Positions 24,975 through 33,794 are shown, numbered from the stretch's first letter. The stretch is DNA of 64,000 nucleotides from Pseudolactococcus reticulitermitis (GCF_002260845.1 NZ_BEDT01000001.1:186001-250000); one strand, 5' to 3'. The notes: generated from the letters alone by a model not told the origin. Program-made: numbers and translations.

Positions 24975-25011
24975 ATTTAATGAGCAAGCTAGCATTGATA
25001 AAATTTAAAGA

Positions 25012-26007
25012 TTAGCAATCTTTTATCAATCCTTTTTCTTCCAGCTCAACAATATTGGCTTTCAAAACCTCTGCAGATTGTTGATAAGCGGCTAATTCTG
25101 CCTCTGTCAAATCAATTTCGATAATTTGATCAATGCCTTGGCGATTTAAAATGGCAGGTGCACCGATATAAACATCTTCAACGCCATACTCGCCAGTTAA
25201 ATAGGCTGAAATGGGTAAAATTCGATTATTTTCGCTTAGAATGGTTTCCGTAATCATGACCAGACATGAGGCGATACCGTATGACGTATTCCCCTTATCT
25301 GCAAAAATATCCACACCTATTTTTCTAACATAGTCTTCCAATGTTTCAAAAAATTGGTGATGACAGTCATAGGTTGTATATTTTTCGAGCCAAGTCAAAA
25401 TCGGTATGCTGCCAATCGTCAAATGAGACCAGTTTATAAATCCTGAATTGCCATGTTCTCCAAGTATAAACCCTTTAATATCGTTAGAATTGACATTTAA
25501 TTTATCTGCTATAACTGCATGTAAACGGGCTGTATCCAGTAGTGTCCCAGTGCCAATGACCTGACGCCTGGGCAAGGCAGAAACACGCTGGACGACTTGG
25601 GTCAAGGCATCTACTGGATTACTCACTACAAGTATCACACCAGCAAAACCATTCGCCATGATTTCAGTCGTAATTGAGGTCATCATTCGTACATTCTGCT
25701 GAAGAAGCCCTAACCGATCCTTATCCTCGCCAAATTTTGCTTGGGGGGCATTTGCCGTAATCACCACGAGATCAGCATCTCGCACATCGCTGTAATTGGC
25801 AATGTAAACTCGCTCACCACTGCATTTAGTAAAGGGTAGCGTATGATTTAAGTCTTCAACATCTGCCGCCACTTTCTTTTGATTGAGATCAATGATGCCA
25901 ATTGAAGCAGAAACGTTTTCACGTAATAGCGTATAAGCAAAGGTTGACCCAACAGCACCATCTCCAATGATGATGATTTTATCTGCTTTATGTTTAGTTT
26001 TTTTCAT
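25012..26007 (-). CDS. L-2-hydroxyacid (lactate/2-hydroxyisocaproate) dehydrogenase
   Basis: This 331-residue NAD-dependent enzyme is of the LDH/L-HicDH family and interconverts a 2-oxoacid and an L-2-hydroxyacid. The Rossmann motif IGDGAVGSTFAY is near the N-terminus, the substrate-binding arginine is in DKDRLGLLQQN, and the catalytic histidine is in GEHGNS (about residue 190). ATG 26007 overlaps the upstream stop by four bases (ATGA) and follows GGGAGAGG, so translation is coupled. It follows a PLP enzyme that could supply the oxoacid. It diverges from canonical housekeeping LDHs, so 2-hydroxyisocaproate-type activity is more likely, but the substrate is inferred. Confidence 0.8.
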   Translation of the reverse strand: MKKTKHKADKIIIIGDGAVGSTFAYTLLRENVSASIGIIDLNQKKVAADVEDLNHTLPFTKCSGERVYIANYSDVRDADLVVITANAPQAKFGEDKDRLGLLQQNVRMMTSITTEIMANGFAGVILVVSNPVDALTQVVQRVSALPRRQVIGTGTLLDTARLHAVIADKLNVNSNDIKGFILGEHGNSGFINWSHLTIGSIPILTWLEKYTTYDCHHQFFETLEDYVRKIGVDIFADKGNTSYGIASCLVMITETILSENNRILPISAYLTGEYGVEDVYIGAPAILNRQGIDQIIEIDLTEAELAAYQQSAEVLKANIVELEEKGLIKDC

Positions 26008-27191
26008 GACCTCTCCCATTGCTCATAACTCTCTCTCATGCGATTCAGCACTTCCTGTAACATGTTTTTGGTAATCGCAAGATTTAATCGCACAAAGCCT
26101 TCACCATCTTGCACAAAATAACTTCCGGGTACTGTGGTCAACCGTGCCTGTGTGAAAAATGCTGTCATGTCTACTTCATCGCTGAAAAGTTCAGAAATAT
26201 CTAGCCAAGCCAGAAAAGAAGAATCTGCTTCCATTACTTTTATCTTGGGCATATTTTTTTCGACAAAATCATAGAAAATTTCAAAATTACTCTGCATGTA
26301 TGCGGTCAACTCATCTAGCCATTGTTCCCCATGCTGATAGGCTGAAATCACTGCTGGCACAGCAAAAACATGAGGCGAAGTAATCGCATTTTTCGTGAGT
26401 TGCTGGTAGAGGGTTTCTCTAATCTTCTCATTTGGAATCGCAACGTAAGAAACCTTCAAACCGCCTAGATTAAAGGCTTTGTTCGGTGATAAACATAGAA
26501 TACAGTTTTGCGCAATATCAGCGTGAGCATTAAAAATGCTTGAAAAACTCTCCCGCTCAAACAAAATATCCCGATGAATTTCATCACAAACCAGCAAGAC
26601 ATCATATTTTAAGCAAAGTTCTGCTATTTTTTCTAATTCTACTTTCGACCACACGCGACCTGATGGATTTTGCGGACTGCAAAAGATGAAAACTTTGACA
26701 GATTTTGTCTGCATCTGATGCTCGATATTTTCAAAGTCTAAGTCATAGCGATTGTCTTTGCGAATCAATGGGCTACAACAGAGTTGCCGATTGTTATTTT
26801 CGATAGCTTCAGCAAATGGTGCGTAAGCTGGTGTGTTAATCAAAACACTCTCATTTTCTTTCGTAAAGGCTTGAACGATATAATGCAGCGTCGAAACCGT
26901 CCCAAAGGTCAATCGAATCCAGTCTTTTTCCAATTCAAGATTAAATCGGCGTTTATTCCAAGCAATCACTGCCTCGTAAAAATCATCGGTTACGGATGTA
27001 TAGCTATACTCGCCCATTTCTGCACGCGCAAGCATCGCTTCTTTTATTTCTGGCAGGCATTCAAAATCAATATCTGCCAAATCTAAAGGAATAGCATCTT
27101 GTCCTAGATGGAATTTTTCCTTAATCATTTTCGGACTCCATTTTCGGCAATTTGTCTGTCTCCGATCTCTTACTTTATCAAAATCATACAT
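26004..27191 (-). CDS. MalY/PatB-type PLP enzyme (C-S lyase/aminotransferase)
   Basis: This 395-residue fold-type I PLP enzyme belongs to the MalY/PatB group, which cleaves cystathionine and other S-conjugated cysteines to pyruvate, ammonia and a thiol. The opening DKVRDRRQTNCRKWSP and IPLDLADIDFECLPEIKEAM are typical, and the PLP lysine is in LSPNKAFNLGGLKVSY (about residue 237). AGAGGG precedes the start. It lies five bases from the M24 peptidase gene stop and overlaps the dehydrogenase gene. Its place in a PTS-peptidase operon suggests catabolism of an amino acid released from a transported conjugate. A plain aminotransferase role is also possible. Confidence 0.82.
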   Translation of the reverse strand: MYDFDKVRDRRQTNCRKWSPKMIKEKFHLGQDAIPLDLADIDFECLPEIKEAMLARAEMGEYSYTSVTDDFYEAVIAWNKRRFNLELEKDWIRLTFGTVSTLHYIVQAFTKENESVLINTPAYAPFAEAIENNNRQLCCSPLIRKDNRYDLDFENIEHQMQTKSVKVFIFCSPQNPSGRVWSKVELEKIAELCLKYDVLLVCDEIHRDILFERESFSSIFNAHADIAQNCILCLSPNKAFNLGGLKVSYVAIPNEKIRETLYQQLTKNAITSPHVFAVPAVISAYQHGEQWLDELTAYMQSNFEIFYDFVEKNMPKIKVMEADSSFLAWLDISELFSDEVDMTAFFTQARLTTVPGSYFVQDGEGFVRLNLAITKNMLQEVLNRMRESYEQWERS

Positions 27192-27195
27192 AGTT

Positions 27196-28266
27196 TTATC
27201 CCTCTAATACTAGCAGCTTCTTACTAGACTTGTTGAGTGGTGTTCCCACATTATCAATCAGCGCCACATCATCCTCAATCCGGACACCGCCTAAATTTGG
27301 TACATAAATCCCCGGTTCACAACTCATGACCATGTAATTTTCAAGCATCATCTTGCCTGTTGGATTCAAAATCGGCAAATCGCCACCGCGACCAATCCCA
27401 TGTCCTAAGCCATGCGAAAAATACTCCCCATACCCTGCCTGCTCAATGATACGACGAGCGGCAGCATCCACTTCTTGTCCAGTCTTACCTACCTTAACAT
27501 GTTCAATTCCTGCCAATTGCGCAGCGAGAACCGTTTCATAAATCGTTTTCATTTCAGCTGTTGCGCTACCCAGGACAATGGTTCTGGTCATATCTGATTG
27601 ATAATCGTCTAGGGTGACACCAAAATCAATCATCACAAATTCTCCCGATTGCATGGTTTTACTTGTTGGTCGACCATGTGGATAGGCTGTGCGATTACCA
27701 CTGGTAATAATGCTATCAAAAGCCATGCTACTCGCCCCTTTGTTCAAACAAAGATAGGTAATCAAAGCGGACAGTTCATATTCTTTCATTCCGACATGAA
27801 TTTTTGGCAAAATTTCAGTAAAGACCTCGTCTGTCAAAGCACAAGCTGCTTTGATTTTCTCAATTTCACAAGGCAACTTGATACTGCGAATTTCAGCAAG
27901 TTCATTTTCCCATAAATTAATGTTCAATGATTGCGTCTTCAATTCATCGTATTCACTAATGGTAAGTGCTGAGCTCTCAACAGCCAATTGTGTGATATGT
28001 TTTTCTCGCAAAATTGACACAAGACCAGCAATATAGCTGCCTTTAGGGACAACATTTATCTGGAAACCAGAAGTCGTCTCAATGGCTTCACCCTCATAAC
28101 GACCATCTAAAATCATCCATGCTGCTTCCTGTGAAATTAATAAATAGACACCGCTACCACTCAAAGCACCAAAATATTTTTTGTTGACATTTGAATGAAC
28201 TAAAACAGCTTCCAACTTTCTTTTCGCCAAAAGATGTCTAACCTTTTCAATCCCTATTTCGTTCAT
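27196..28266 (-). CDS. M24-family Xaa-Pro aminopeptidase/dipeptidase (YpdF/PepQ-like)
   Basis: This 356-residue cytoplasmic metallopeptidase has a creatinase-type N-terminal domain and the pita-bread M24 catalytic domain. Metal ligands are visible in MIDFGVTLDDYQSDMTRT, SHGLGHGIGRGGDLP, SCEPGIYVP and GVRIEDDV. ATG 28266 with GAAAGGG before it is preferred. A longer frame to 28320 runs into a repeated leader sequence and is rejected. The gene follows the PTS EIIC gene after a perfect 17-base hairpin. An M24 plus M42 peptidase pair with a PTS is also found in E. coli (fry-ypdEF). Confidence 0.88.
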   Translation of the reverse strand: MNEIGIEKVRHLLAKRKLEAVLVHSNVNKKYFGALSGSGVYLLISQEAAWMILDGRYEGEAIETTSGFQINVVPKGSYIAGLVSILREKHITQLAVESSALTISEYDELKTQSLNINLWENELAEIRSIKLPCEIEKIKAACALTDEVFTEILPKIHVGMKEYELSALITYLCLNKGASSMAFDSIITSGNRTAYPHGRPTSKTMQSGEFVMIDFGVTLDDYQSDMTRTIVLGSATAEMKTIYETVLAAQLAGIEHVKVGKTGQEVDAAARRIIEQAGYGEYFSHGLGHGIGRGGDLPILNPTGKMMLENYMVMSCEPGIYVPNLGGVRIEDDVALIDNVGTPLNKSSKKLLVLEG

Positions 28267-28319
28267 TTTCTTTCCCTTTCTGTGCTGATGTCTCACCCAA
28301 GCGGGGGCATTTGCGAACA

Positions 28320-28339
28320 CGTCCGCTCAAAGTCTTTCT
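28320..28339 (-). repeat. 20-base leader repeat shared with ppiB
   Basis: AGAAAGACTTTGAGCGGACG on the minus strand is identical to 13995-14014 in the ppiB leader. In both places a GCTTGG-containing segment follows before the ribosome binding site. Confidence 0.7.
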
Positions 28340-28343
28340 ATAA

Positions 28344-28378
28344 AGGATACCTCTAAAAATGATTTTTAGAGGTATCCT
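28344..28378. repeat. Perfect 17-base palindrome inside the PTS-peptidase operon
   Basis: AGGATACCTCTAAAAAT and its complement flank one central base, 22 bases after the EIIC stop. No T-run follows on the minus strand, so it is more likely an mRNA-processing or stability element than a full terminator. Confidence 0.7.
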
Positions 28379-28400
28379 AATGTGCTATGCTATTGACTTT

Positions 28401-29750
28401 TTAAAAATCCAGTTCTAAACCTGCTAAAATATCCAAATCTTCGTCTGCTACGATATCTTCAATCGCTTTGTTCGTTTTTTCAGATTCTTGACTTAATTCT
28501 TCACGTTCCATAATTTTGAAGAATGGCCAGTAAATCGCAACTGCTAAGACGAGTTGAAGCGCGCAAACCAAAATCGTACGCCAGTCTCCATTGGTCAAAA
28601 AGCCTTCTAAGAATACCCCAACATAAGGGGGATCAAAAACTGGTTTCTTGAGCCAGCCCCAATGCATGAAGAACATCGGGAGCGTGCCGATAATCGCACC
28701 ACCGAAAACGTGTGGAATAAACATGACTGGATTTAAAATGATGGGGGCACCAAATAAAATCGGTTCATTGATACCAAAAAGCGCTGGAAATAAAGCAACT
28801 TTCCCGATTTTTTTATAGCGAATACTTTTAGAGAGCATACAAGCAATGATACAACCAATACTGATACCACAACCTGTGAAACCAAAGAAGGCGCTACTTG
28901 TCCCAGCTGTATAAAAATGAGGTAGGGCTTTGCCCGCTTGAAGTGCTGCAATATTCTCAGCGATAAAAGCCACGCGAATTGGACCAGTAATTGGACTGAA
29001 AACAGAGGTGTGAATCCCAAAGAAGAAAATCAGACACATCATAAAGTGGAGTACCAATACTGCCCAAGGATTATCCATGCTCCCTACAAGTGGTGCTAAA
29101 ACCTTGGTTAAAATCGTTGGTGGTAACTCACCAATTGTCGCCATTAAAACAAATCGAAGCACGATGAACGTCCCACCAACTATCAAAGTAACCGGTATGA
29201 GTTCAAATGATCGAGAAACGAAATCAGGAACACCTTCTGGCATGTTGATTGTGATATTTCTTTCCTTACAAAAATGATAAAGTTCAACCGTCAATAAGGC
29301 ACAAATCATAGAAGTAAATAAGCCTTTTGCACCTAAACTGGCAAGTTGTAGATTACCATCTTCCCCAAAGGTAGCAACCATGAATAAAAAGGCAAAGGTT
29401 GAGAGTGTGATACACCCTGGAATGTAAAGTTTATAGTGATTTCCTAGATTATAGGAGATGGCCATACAGGAATATAGACCAATCATGCCGATTGATAGTG
29501 TAACAGGCAAGTTGACAATTTCATCGTTGTTCAAAATGAATTGACTAATAGGATTGTTTTCGCCTAACATATTAGGTAGGGCAGGCAAAATTGCGAAGAA
29601 ACTCCCTAAAATGGTAAAGGGTGTCATTGCAACCATACCAGCCTTAATCGCACTCAAGTGAGGCTGATTATCAACCTTATGTGCAATCGGTAGAAAGATT
29701 CGATTCATCATCGCTTCAAATCGAGAGAATAATCCAGCGTTACGAGTCAT
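28401..29750 (-). CDS. PTS EIIC, lactose/cellobiose family
   Basis: This 449-residue membrane protein is the channel and sugar-binding unit of a lactose/cellobiose-family PTS. It has about ten helices. The family features NEPILFGAPIILNPVMFIPH (substrate loop, about residues 335-354) and FFGIHTSVFSPI are present. It is encoded with separate EIIB and EIIA proteins, giving a complete permease. The C-terminal 35 residues are acidic and polar. The usual phospho-beta-glycosidase gene is absent, and peptidase genes flank it, so its sugar or sugar conjugate is unknown. Confidence 0.9.
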   Translation of the reverse strand: MTRNAGLFSRFEAMMNRIFLPIAHKVDNQPHLSAIKAGMVAMTPFTILGSFFAILPALPNMLGENNPISQFILNNDEIVNLPVTLSIGMIGLYSCMAISYNLGNHYKLYIPGCITLSTFAFLFMVATFGEDGNLQLASLGAKGLFTSMICALLTVELYHFCKERNITINMPEGVPDFVSRSFELIPVTLIVGGTFIVLRFVLMATIGELPPTILTKVLAPLVGSMDNPWAVLVLHFMMCLIFFFGIHTSVFSPITGPIRVAFIAENIAALQAGKALPHFYTAGTSSAFFGFTGCGISIGCIIACMLSKSIRYKKIGKVALFPALFGINEPILFGAPIILNPVMFIPHVFGGAIIGTLPMFFMHWGWLKKPVFDPPYVGVFLEGFLTNGDWRTILVCALQLVLAVAIYWPFFKIMEREELSQESEKTNKAIEDIVADEDLDILAGLELDF

Positions 29751-29772
29751 TTTGTTTACCTCATTTTTCTAT

Positions 29773-30111
29773 TTAAGTCCCTTGTTGCAACTGATGTTTT
29801 TTGTGTGTAATTAAAGCTAACTTCATCACGGTTGCCCCATCCATCTGACCATAAACATCTTTGTCAATAACAGCATAAGGGATATTTCGAGGTTTCAAAA
29901 TTGACGCAATAAACTCAACTTTGTGTGTAATTTGTGGTCCAACCAGCACGACATCCCAGCCATCGACTTGATCTTCTAGGGAATCTGCTGGAATCGCCGT
30001 AAAATCAAAATCTTCTATATTCATTTTGGCACTCGCCTGAATGACTTTTTTCATATTTTGCATCAACATATTGGTAGAAAAACCACCTGCACAACATAAT
30101 AAAATTTTCAT
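29773..30111 (-). CDS. PTS EIIB, lactose/cellobiose family
   Basis: This 112-residue cytoplasmic phosphocarrier passes phosphate from EIIA to the incoming sugar. The phosphorylated cysteine is in the P-loop MKILLCCAGGFSTNML, most likely Cys7, and VVLVGPQITHKVEF is the usual second region. It lies between EIIA (71-base gap) and EIIC (22-base gap). Confidence 0.9.
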   Translation of the reverse strand: MKILLCCAGGFSTNMLMQNMKKVIQASAKMNIEDFDFTAIPADSLEDQVDGWDVVLVGPQITHKVEFIASILKPRNIPYAVIDKDVYGQMDGATVMKLALITHKKHQLQQGT

Positions 30112-30182
30112 TTCTACTTCTCCTCTTTTTGAATTGCTCTATATTTTATAACCTAAATTTACATCTTAAACGACTTTTTATA

Positions 30183-30518
30183 TTAATTTTTTGCATCATT
30201 AACCTTTGAATACAGATGGTCAAAGACTTCAACCAATTCTTCAATCAAGTCTCTCGCAAGCTGACTCGTCATATAGTGATCCTGCGCATGTACCATCAGC
30301 ATCCCCACGACCGATTCACCTTCTTGACTCATCTCCTGTTGAATCCATTGTGTCTGCATATTATGCGCTTCTAAATCCAGATGCCGTGATTCTTTGATTA
30401 AGGCTCTTGCCTTATCGAATTCCTTTGTTTTCACACATTTCAAGGCTTCAAAGGCTTTGGCTTTACTTTCACCTGAGCTCGAAATAATTTTGACAATGGC
30501 TAATTCATTTTCATTCAT
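30183..30518 (-). CDS. PTS EIIA, lactose/cellobiose family
   Basis: This 111-residue helical protein takes phosphate from HPr. The conserved MLMVHAQDHYMTSQLARDL contains the active-site histidine near residue 78. It is 18 bases downstream of the M42 peptidase gene, clearly in the same operon. Confidence 0.9.
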   Translation of the reverse strand: MNENELAIVKIISSSGESKAKAFEALKCVKTKEFDKARALIKESRHLDLEAHNMQTQWIQQEMSQEGESVVGMLMVHAQDHYMTSQLARDLIEELVEVFDHLYSKVNDAKN

Positions 30519-30536
30519 TCTATTTTCCCTCTATCA

Positions 30537-31577
30537 TTAAATAAACTTTTGAACACGTTGCAAGACATCTTGATCAAAATTAATCAACATTTCTTGATAT
30601 AAGGCAACCATTTGTTCAATATCTTTGATATTCACAATCGAATAAGCACAATGACCATAACGAACAGGCACAATATTAACAACTGTTGGTTTACCTTCAT
30701 TGACCAAATGTGCTTCACCGCCATCTGTTCCCCCTGTTTTGAACATATCTAGTTGAAGCGGAATCGTAGCATTTTTAGCACTTTCTTTCACATAAAGTTG
30801 CAGATTTCTATTCGGCAGCAAGGTGCGATCATAGTGTGTTAAGATTGGTCCTTTGCCAATTTGACGCTGATTGGTATCATCACGAACAAATTCTGTGCTA
30901 AATGTTGCGACATCTACGACCAAAACAATATCTGGATTCATTTTTTGAACCGCTGTTTTAGCACCGCGAATGCCCACTTCTTCACTACTTGTACCAACCA
31001 AATGCAAGGTATAGTCTAAAGTCACACCTTCTAACTGCTTCAACAACTCGCCAATCACAAAACAGCCTAAACGATCATCGAAAGCTTTTCCTGCATAGAT
31101 ATGATCAACCGCAAATTTTTCAAACTCTGTTGCATAGGTCACCATATCGCCAACATCAATCCCTAAATCATAGACTTCCCGTGCTGTTGTCGCACCAATA
31201 TCACAATAGAGACCCTCCGTCAGACCATCTTGATAAGTCCCATTGATGACACCGCTGATTTTCTCCCCCTTCAAAGTTGTAATGCGGACCTTCTGTAAAT
31301 GCTGCGCCAAAGGTTTAACACCACCGACAACCATCAAGCGAATCAAACCAAAATCGCTGACACTGCGCACCATAAAACCGACCTCGTCCATATGGGCACA
31401 AATCATGATACTTTTATCAGATTTCCCTTTTTTCGTGAAAATAATACTTCCTAAACCATCAGTCTCAACACTTGAATACTTACCTTCAAGCTCCTGTAAC
31501 ATGACATCACGAACTTCCTGCTCGTTACTCGCAATCGCATCAGCGTTGGATAGTTTTTCTAAAAACTCAATGTTCAT
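30537..31577 (-). CDS. M42-family aminopeptidase (FrvX/YpdE/PepA-like)
   Basis: This 346-residue metallo-aminopeptidase has the M42 ligands: ICAHMDEVGFMV (His), KAFDDRLGC (bridging Asp), GTSSEEVGIRGA (catalytic Glu pair), VLVVDVATFS (Asp) and GHCAYS (His). Relatives are cytoplasmic, dodecameric and cut N-terminal residues from short peptides. It is the second gene of the operon, 18 bases from the PRD regulator. E. coli frvX and ypdE are M42 genes next to PTS genes, so the association recurs, but its purpose is not established. Confidence 0.9.
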   Translation of the reverse strand: MNIEFLEKLSNADAIASNEQEVRDVMLQELEGKYSSVETDGLGSIIFTKKGKSDKSIMICAHMDEVGFMVRSVSDFGLIRLMVVGGVKPLAQHLQKVRITTLKGEKISGVINGTYQDGLTEGLYCDIGATTAREVYDLGIDVGDMVTYATEFEKFAVDHIYAGKAFDDRLGCFVIGELLKQLEGVTLDYTLHLVGTSSEEVGIRGAKTAVQKMNPDIVLVVDVATFSTEFVRDDTNQRQIGKGPILTHYDRTLLPNRNLQLYVKESAKNATIPLQLDMFKTGGTDGGEAHLVNEGKPTVVNIVPVRYGHCAYSIVNIKDIEQMVALYQEMLINFDQDVLQRVQKFI

Positions 31578-31595
31578 TTTTAAATCTTCTTTCTA

Positions 31596-33521
31596 TTAAT
31601 TATTATTTCCAACGATACAGTTGACAAATGCGGCATGATCTTTCGCATTTAAAAGCTCACTATAGCGTTTGGGATCGTTCACAACATCATTAAACCATTC
31701 AAAGAACAGGTTCATATAGTTCCTGTCTGCCTGACTGATGGCAATTAGCAGCACCAGACGAACTTCATATTCCCCCCACATGATGGGTTGATCCAGTTGC
31801 ATCACTGATAGACAGGACTCATTTGCCATCACTTTCAAACTATGTGGCATGGCAAAACCATAGGCAAAAGAGGTGGCTGAAAAAAATTCTCTTTTAAAAA
31901 CATCTGCCTTAAAGTCTTCTGGCGTGTAACCTTTTTCATAAAGAGCATTTAGCATGAATGACAAGATATTTTCTACTGTCTCAGAACCCGTGACTTTGTT
32001 GCGATAAAAGACATCTGGTCGAATCAGCTCAACCACCTTTTGCTCAAACTTACCATGAAGTTTTTGATGATCTAATTGGGTCAGAGCATCAATTACCAGC
32101 CCTTCATCAGCGTGTGTGACAAATAGTGTCAATTGAACTGTCGTAATAGGCAAGGGATGTCTTAGTGGCAGTGAGGTCAAAATTAAATCTGGATTCAAGT
32201 CGCGAACGAGGCCTTCTTCAAAATAACTTAGATGCGCGATTATCTCGATATCGCCTTGAAATCGTGATTCAAGCTTGGACACAAATTGACTGGCAAGCCC
32301 TTTCTCATCGGGATGAATGATGACCGTTCGATATTTGTTAGCATTTCGACTTGTATCATAAGAGGCACCGAGATGAATCGCTAAGAAAGCGATTTCATTT
32401 TCAGAGATTGTAAAGTGCATCTTATCTTCAATAATTTCGCCAAGTCTAACTGCCATATCAAAAATCAAAGGATAGTGACGCTTCAATTCTTGCCGATAAG
32501 GGTTTTGCACCGTCAGTTGATTTTCTTGACGATTGATTAACCCTCGCATATGACGCTCTAAACCGCTTCTCAGATGTTCATCTTTATAAAAATTGATAAC
32601 ATATTGAGACGCCAGTACGGTCAATATTTCATTGACTAATGCCTTAATGGATTTATCATCACTCTGTTCAACCCTTAATTTCTTAAAATTAGCATTTCGA
32701 TTTCCTAGTAAGATTGCTAGCAAAACAATTTCTTCTTCTTTCAGCTCAATCGGTAAGCTCTTTGAAATTTGTTGATAAAAGTTTTCAGCAATTTGATACT
32801 CGATACTTTCTTGTAATGCACCATCATGATAAGGTAAACTCACAAAATTTCGATTTAACATACGCTCAATGCCAATCCCAATATGCAACATCATCATTGG
32901 AATATCAATTTCTCGAACCCGATATTGATAACGACTACAGATCCAATCAAATTGTGCTTTAATGGTCATCAAGTCTAGTTTTGAAAAAAGGGTTGAAATT
33001 GTCGTTAGATTCAGGAAATTTCCTTTCGTTTCCTTAGCCAAAAGCGTTTTATACAGATGGCGTTTTTCACCCTCGCTTCCTTTCAAAGAAAGAATATTTT
33101 TGGAGCGTGCCAATTTGAGCGACGGATAATCCTGTAAAATTTGACGCACCTTTTTCAAATCATTTTCAAGTGTCGACTCACTAATGAATACCTGCTGCTG
33201 AAAGCTAATCAGGTTGATTTCCTTTTTACTCACCAATAGATGTTTCAGCAAAAACAAGGCACGCTCATTAGCATTTTGTGGTAGCGCCATTGATTGTGAT
33301 GCTTCAACAACTTTTATCGTCTTCTTACGCTTAGATAGACGATAGCCCTCTCTTCGATTGGATTGAATCAAAGTGAAGCCATAAAAGTCATTAATTTTGC
33401 CTATATCTGATCGGATCGTTCTATCTGAAACAGACATCAGGTAAGCTAATGCCTTCCCTGTTAGCCAGGAACCATCCTCTCTAAGATAGGCCATTAATTT
33501 TTCCTGTCGTGTCGTCAACAT
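31596..33521 (-). CDS. PRD-containing transcriptional activator (LicR/MtlR-like)
   Basis: This 641-residue regulator has two N-terminal helix-turn-helix domains, two PRD domains (conserved histidines in MMMLHIGIGIERML and FLAIHLGASYD), a Gat-type EIIB-like segment and a C-terminal EIIA-fru-like domain with histidine in YGFAMPHSLKV. The PTS controls such proteins by phosphorylation, so it should activate the operon when the substrate is transported. The ATG at 33521 is preferred to a longer frame because GGGGTGAGG precedes it and the promoter lies within the longer frame. It is the first gene of the operon and is cotranscribed with the PTS. Confidence 0.88.
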   Translation of the reverse strand: MLTTRQEKLMAYLREDGSWLTGKALAYLMSVSDRTIRSDIGKINDFYGFTLIQSNRREGYRLSKRKKTIKVVEASQSMALPQNANERALFLLKHLLVSKKEINLISFQQQVFISESTLENDLKKVRQILQDYPSLKLARSKNILSLKGSEGEKRHLYKTLLAKETKGNFLNLTTISTLFSKLDLMTIKAQFDWICSRYQYRVREIDIPMMMLHIGIGIERMLNRNFVSLPYHDGALQESIEYQIAENFYQQISKSLPIELKEEEIVLLAILLGNRNANFKKLRVEQSDDKSIKALVNEILTVLASQYVINFYKDEHLRSGLERHMRGLINRQENQLTVQNPYRQELKRHYPLIFDMAVRLGEIIEDKMHFTISENEIAFLAIHLGASYDTSRNANKYRTVIIHPDEKGLASQFVSKLESRFQGDIEIIAHLSYFEEGLVRDLNPDLILTSLPLRHPLPITTVQLTLFVTHADEGLVIDALTQLDHQKLHGKFEQKVVELIRPDVFYRNKVTGSETVENILSFMLNALYEKGYTPEDFKADVFKREFFSATSFAYGFAMPHSLKVMANESCLSVMQLDQPIMWGEYEVRLVLLIAISQADRNYMNLFFEWFNDVVNDPKRYSELLNAKDHAAFVNCIVGNNN

Positions 33522-33548
33522 ACTTGCCTCACCCCTTCCACTACTATT

Positions 33549-33577
33549 AGTATAAACAAGTTTTTTACTCATTTAAA
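33549..33577 (-). promoter_or_regulatory. Promoter of the PTS-peptidase operon
   Basis: TTTAAA (33572-33577), a 17-base spacer and TATACT (33549-33554) on the minus strand. The weak -35 is consistent with activation by the regulator. Confidence 0.5.
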
Positions 33578-33587
33578 GCATATTTTC

Positions 33588-33604
33588 TTCCTAACTGTTA
33601 GGAA
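33588..33604. promoter_or_regulatory. Palindromic operator candidate
   Basis: TTCCTAAC-T-GTTAGGAA is a perfect eight-base inverted repeat ten bases upstream of the -35. A second stem, GAAACC-12-GGTTTC, lies near 33657-33680. Either could bind the PRD activator. Confidence 0.45.
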
Positions 33605-33753
33605 ATAATTACTTTTTATGTATAAAATATCGAACAAAAAAGTATTCAAAATGAAATGAAACCGACGTAAACTGAGGTTTCCGATATGACATTTTTAATA
33701 ATTTTAGAAATATATTTTACAATCCAAAACCCATTATATTAGAATTAGTAGAT

Positions 33754-33783
33754 AAAAAAATGCTTCTGCCACAAAACAGAAAT
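33754..33783 (-). terminator. Terminator after glcD
   Basis: TTTCTG pairs with CAGAAG-type sequence across an eight-base loop and is followed by seven T residues on the minus strand. Confidence 0.7.
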
Positions 33784-33794
33784 ATCTCTAGTGC

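Noticed and set aside
28267-28320. N-terminal extension of the M24 peptidase
   Set aside because: These codons are the repeated leader sequence; a GAAAGGG site supports the start at 28266.
28344-28378. Intrinsic terminator after EIIC
   Set aside because: The stem is perfect, but no T-run follows on the coding strand.
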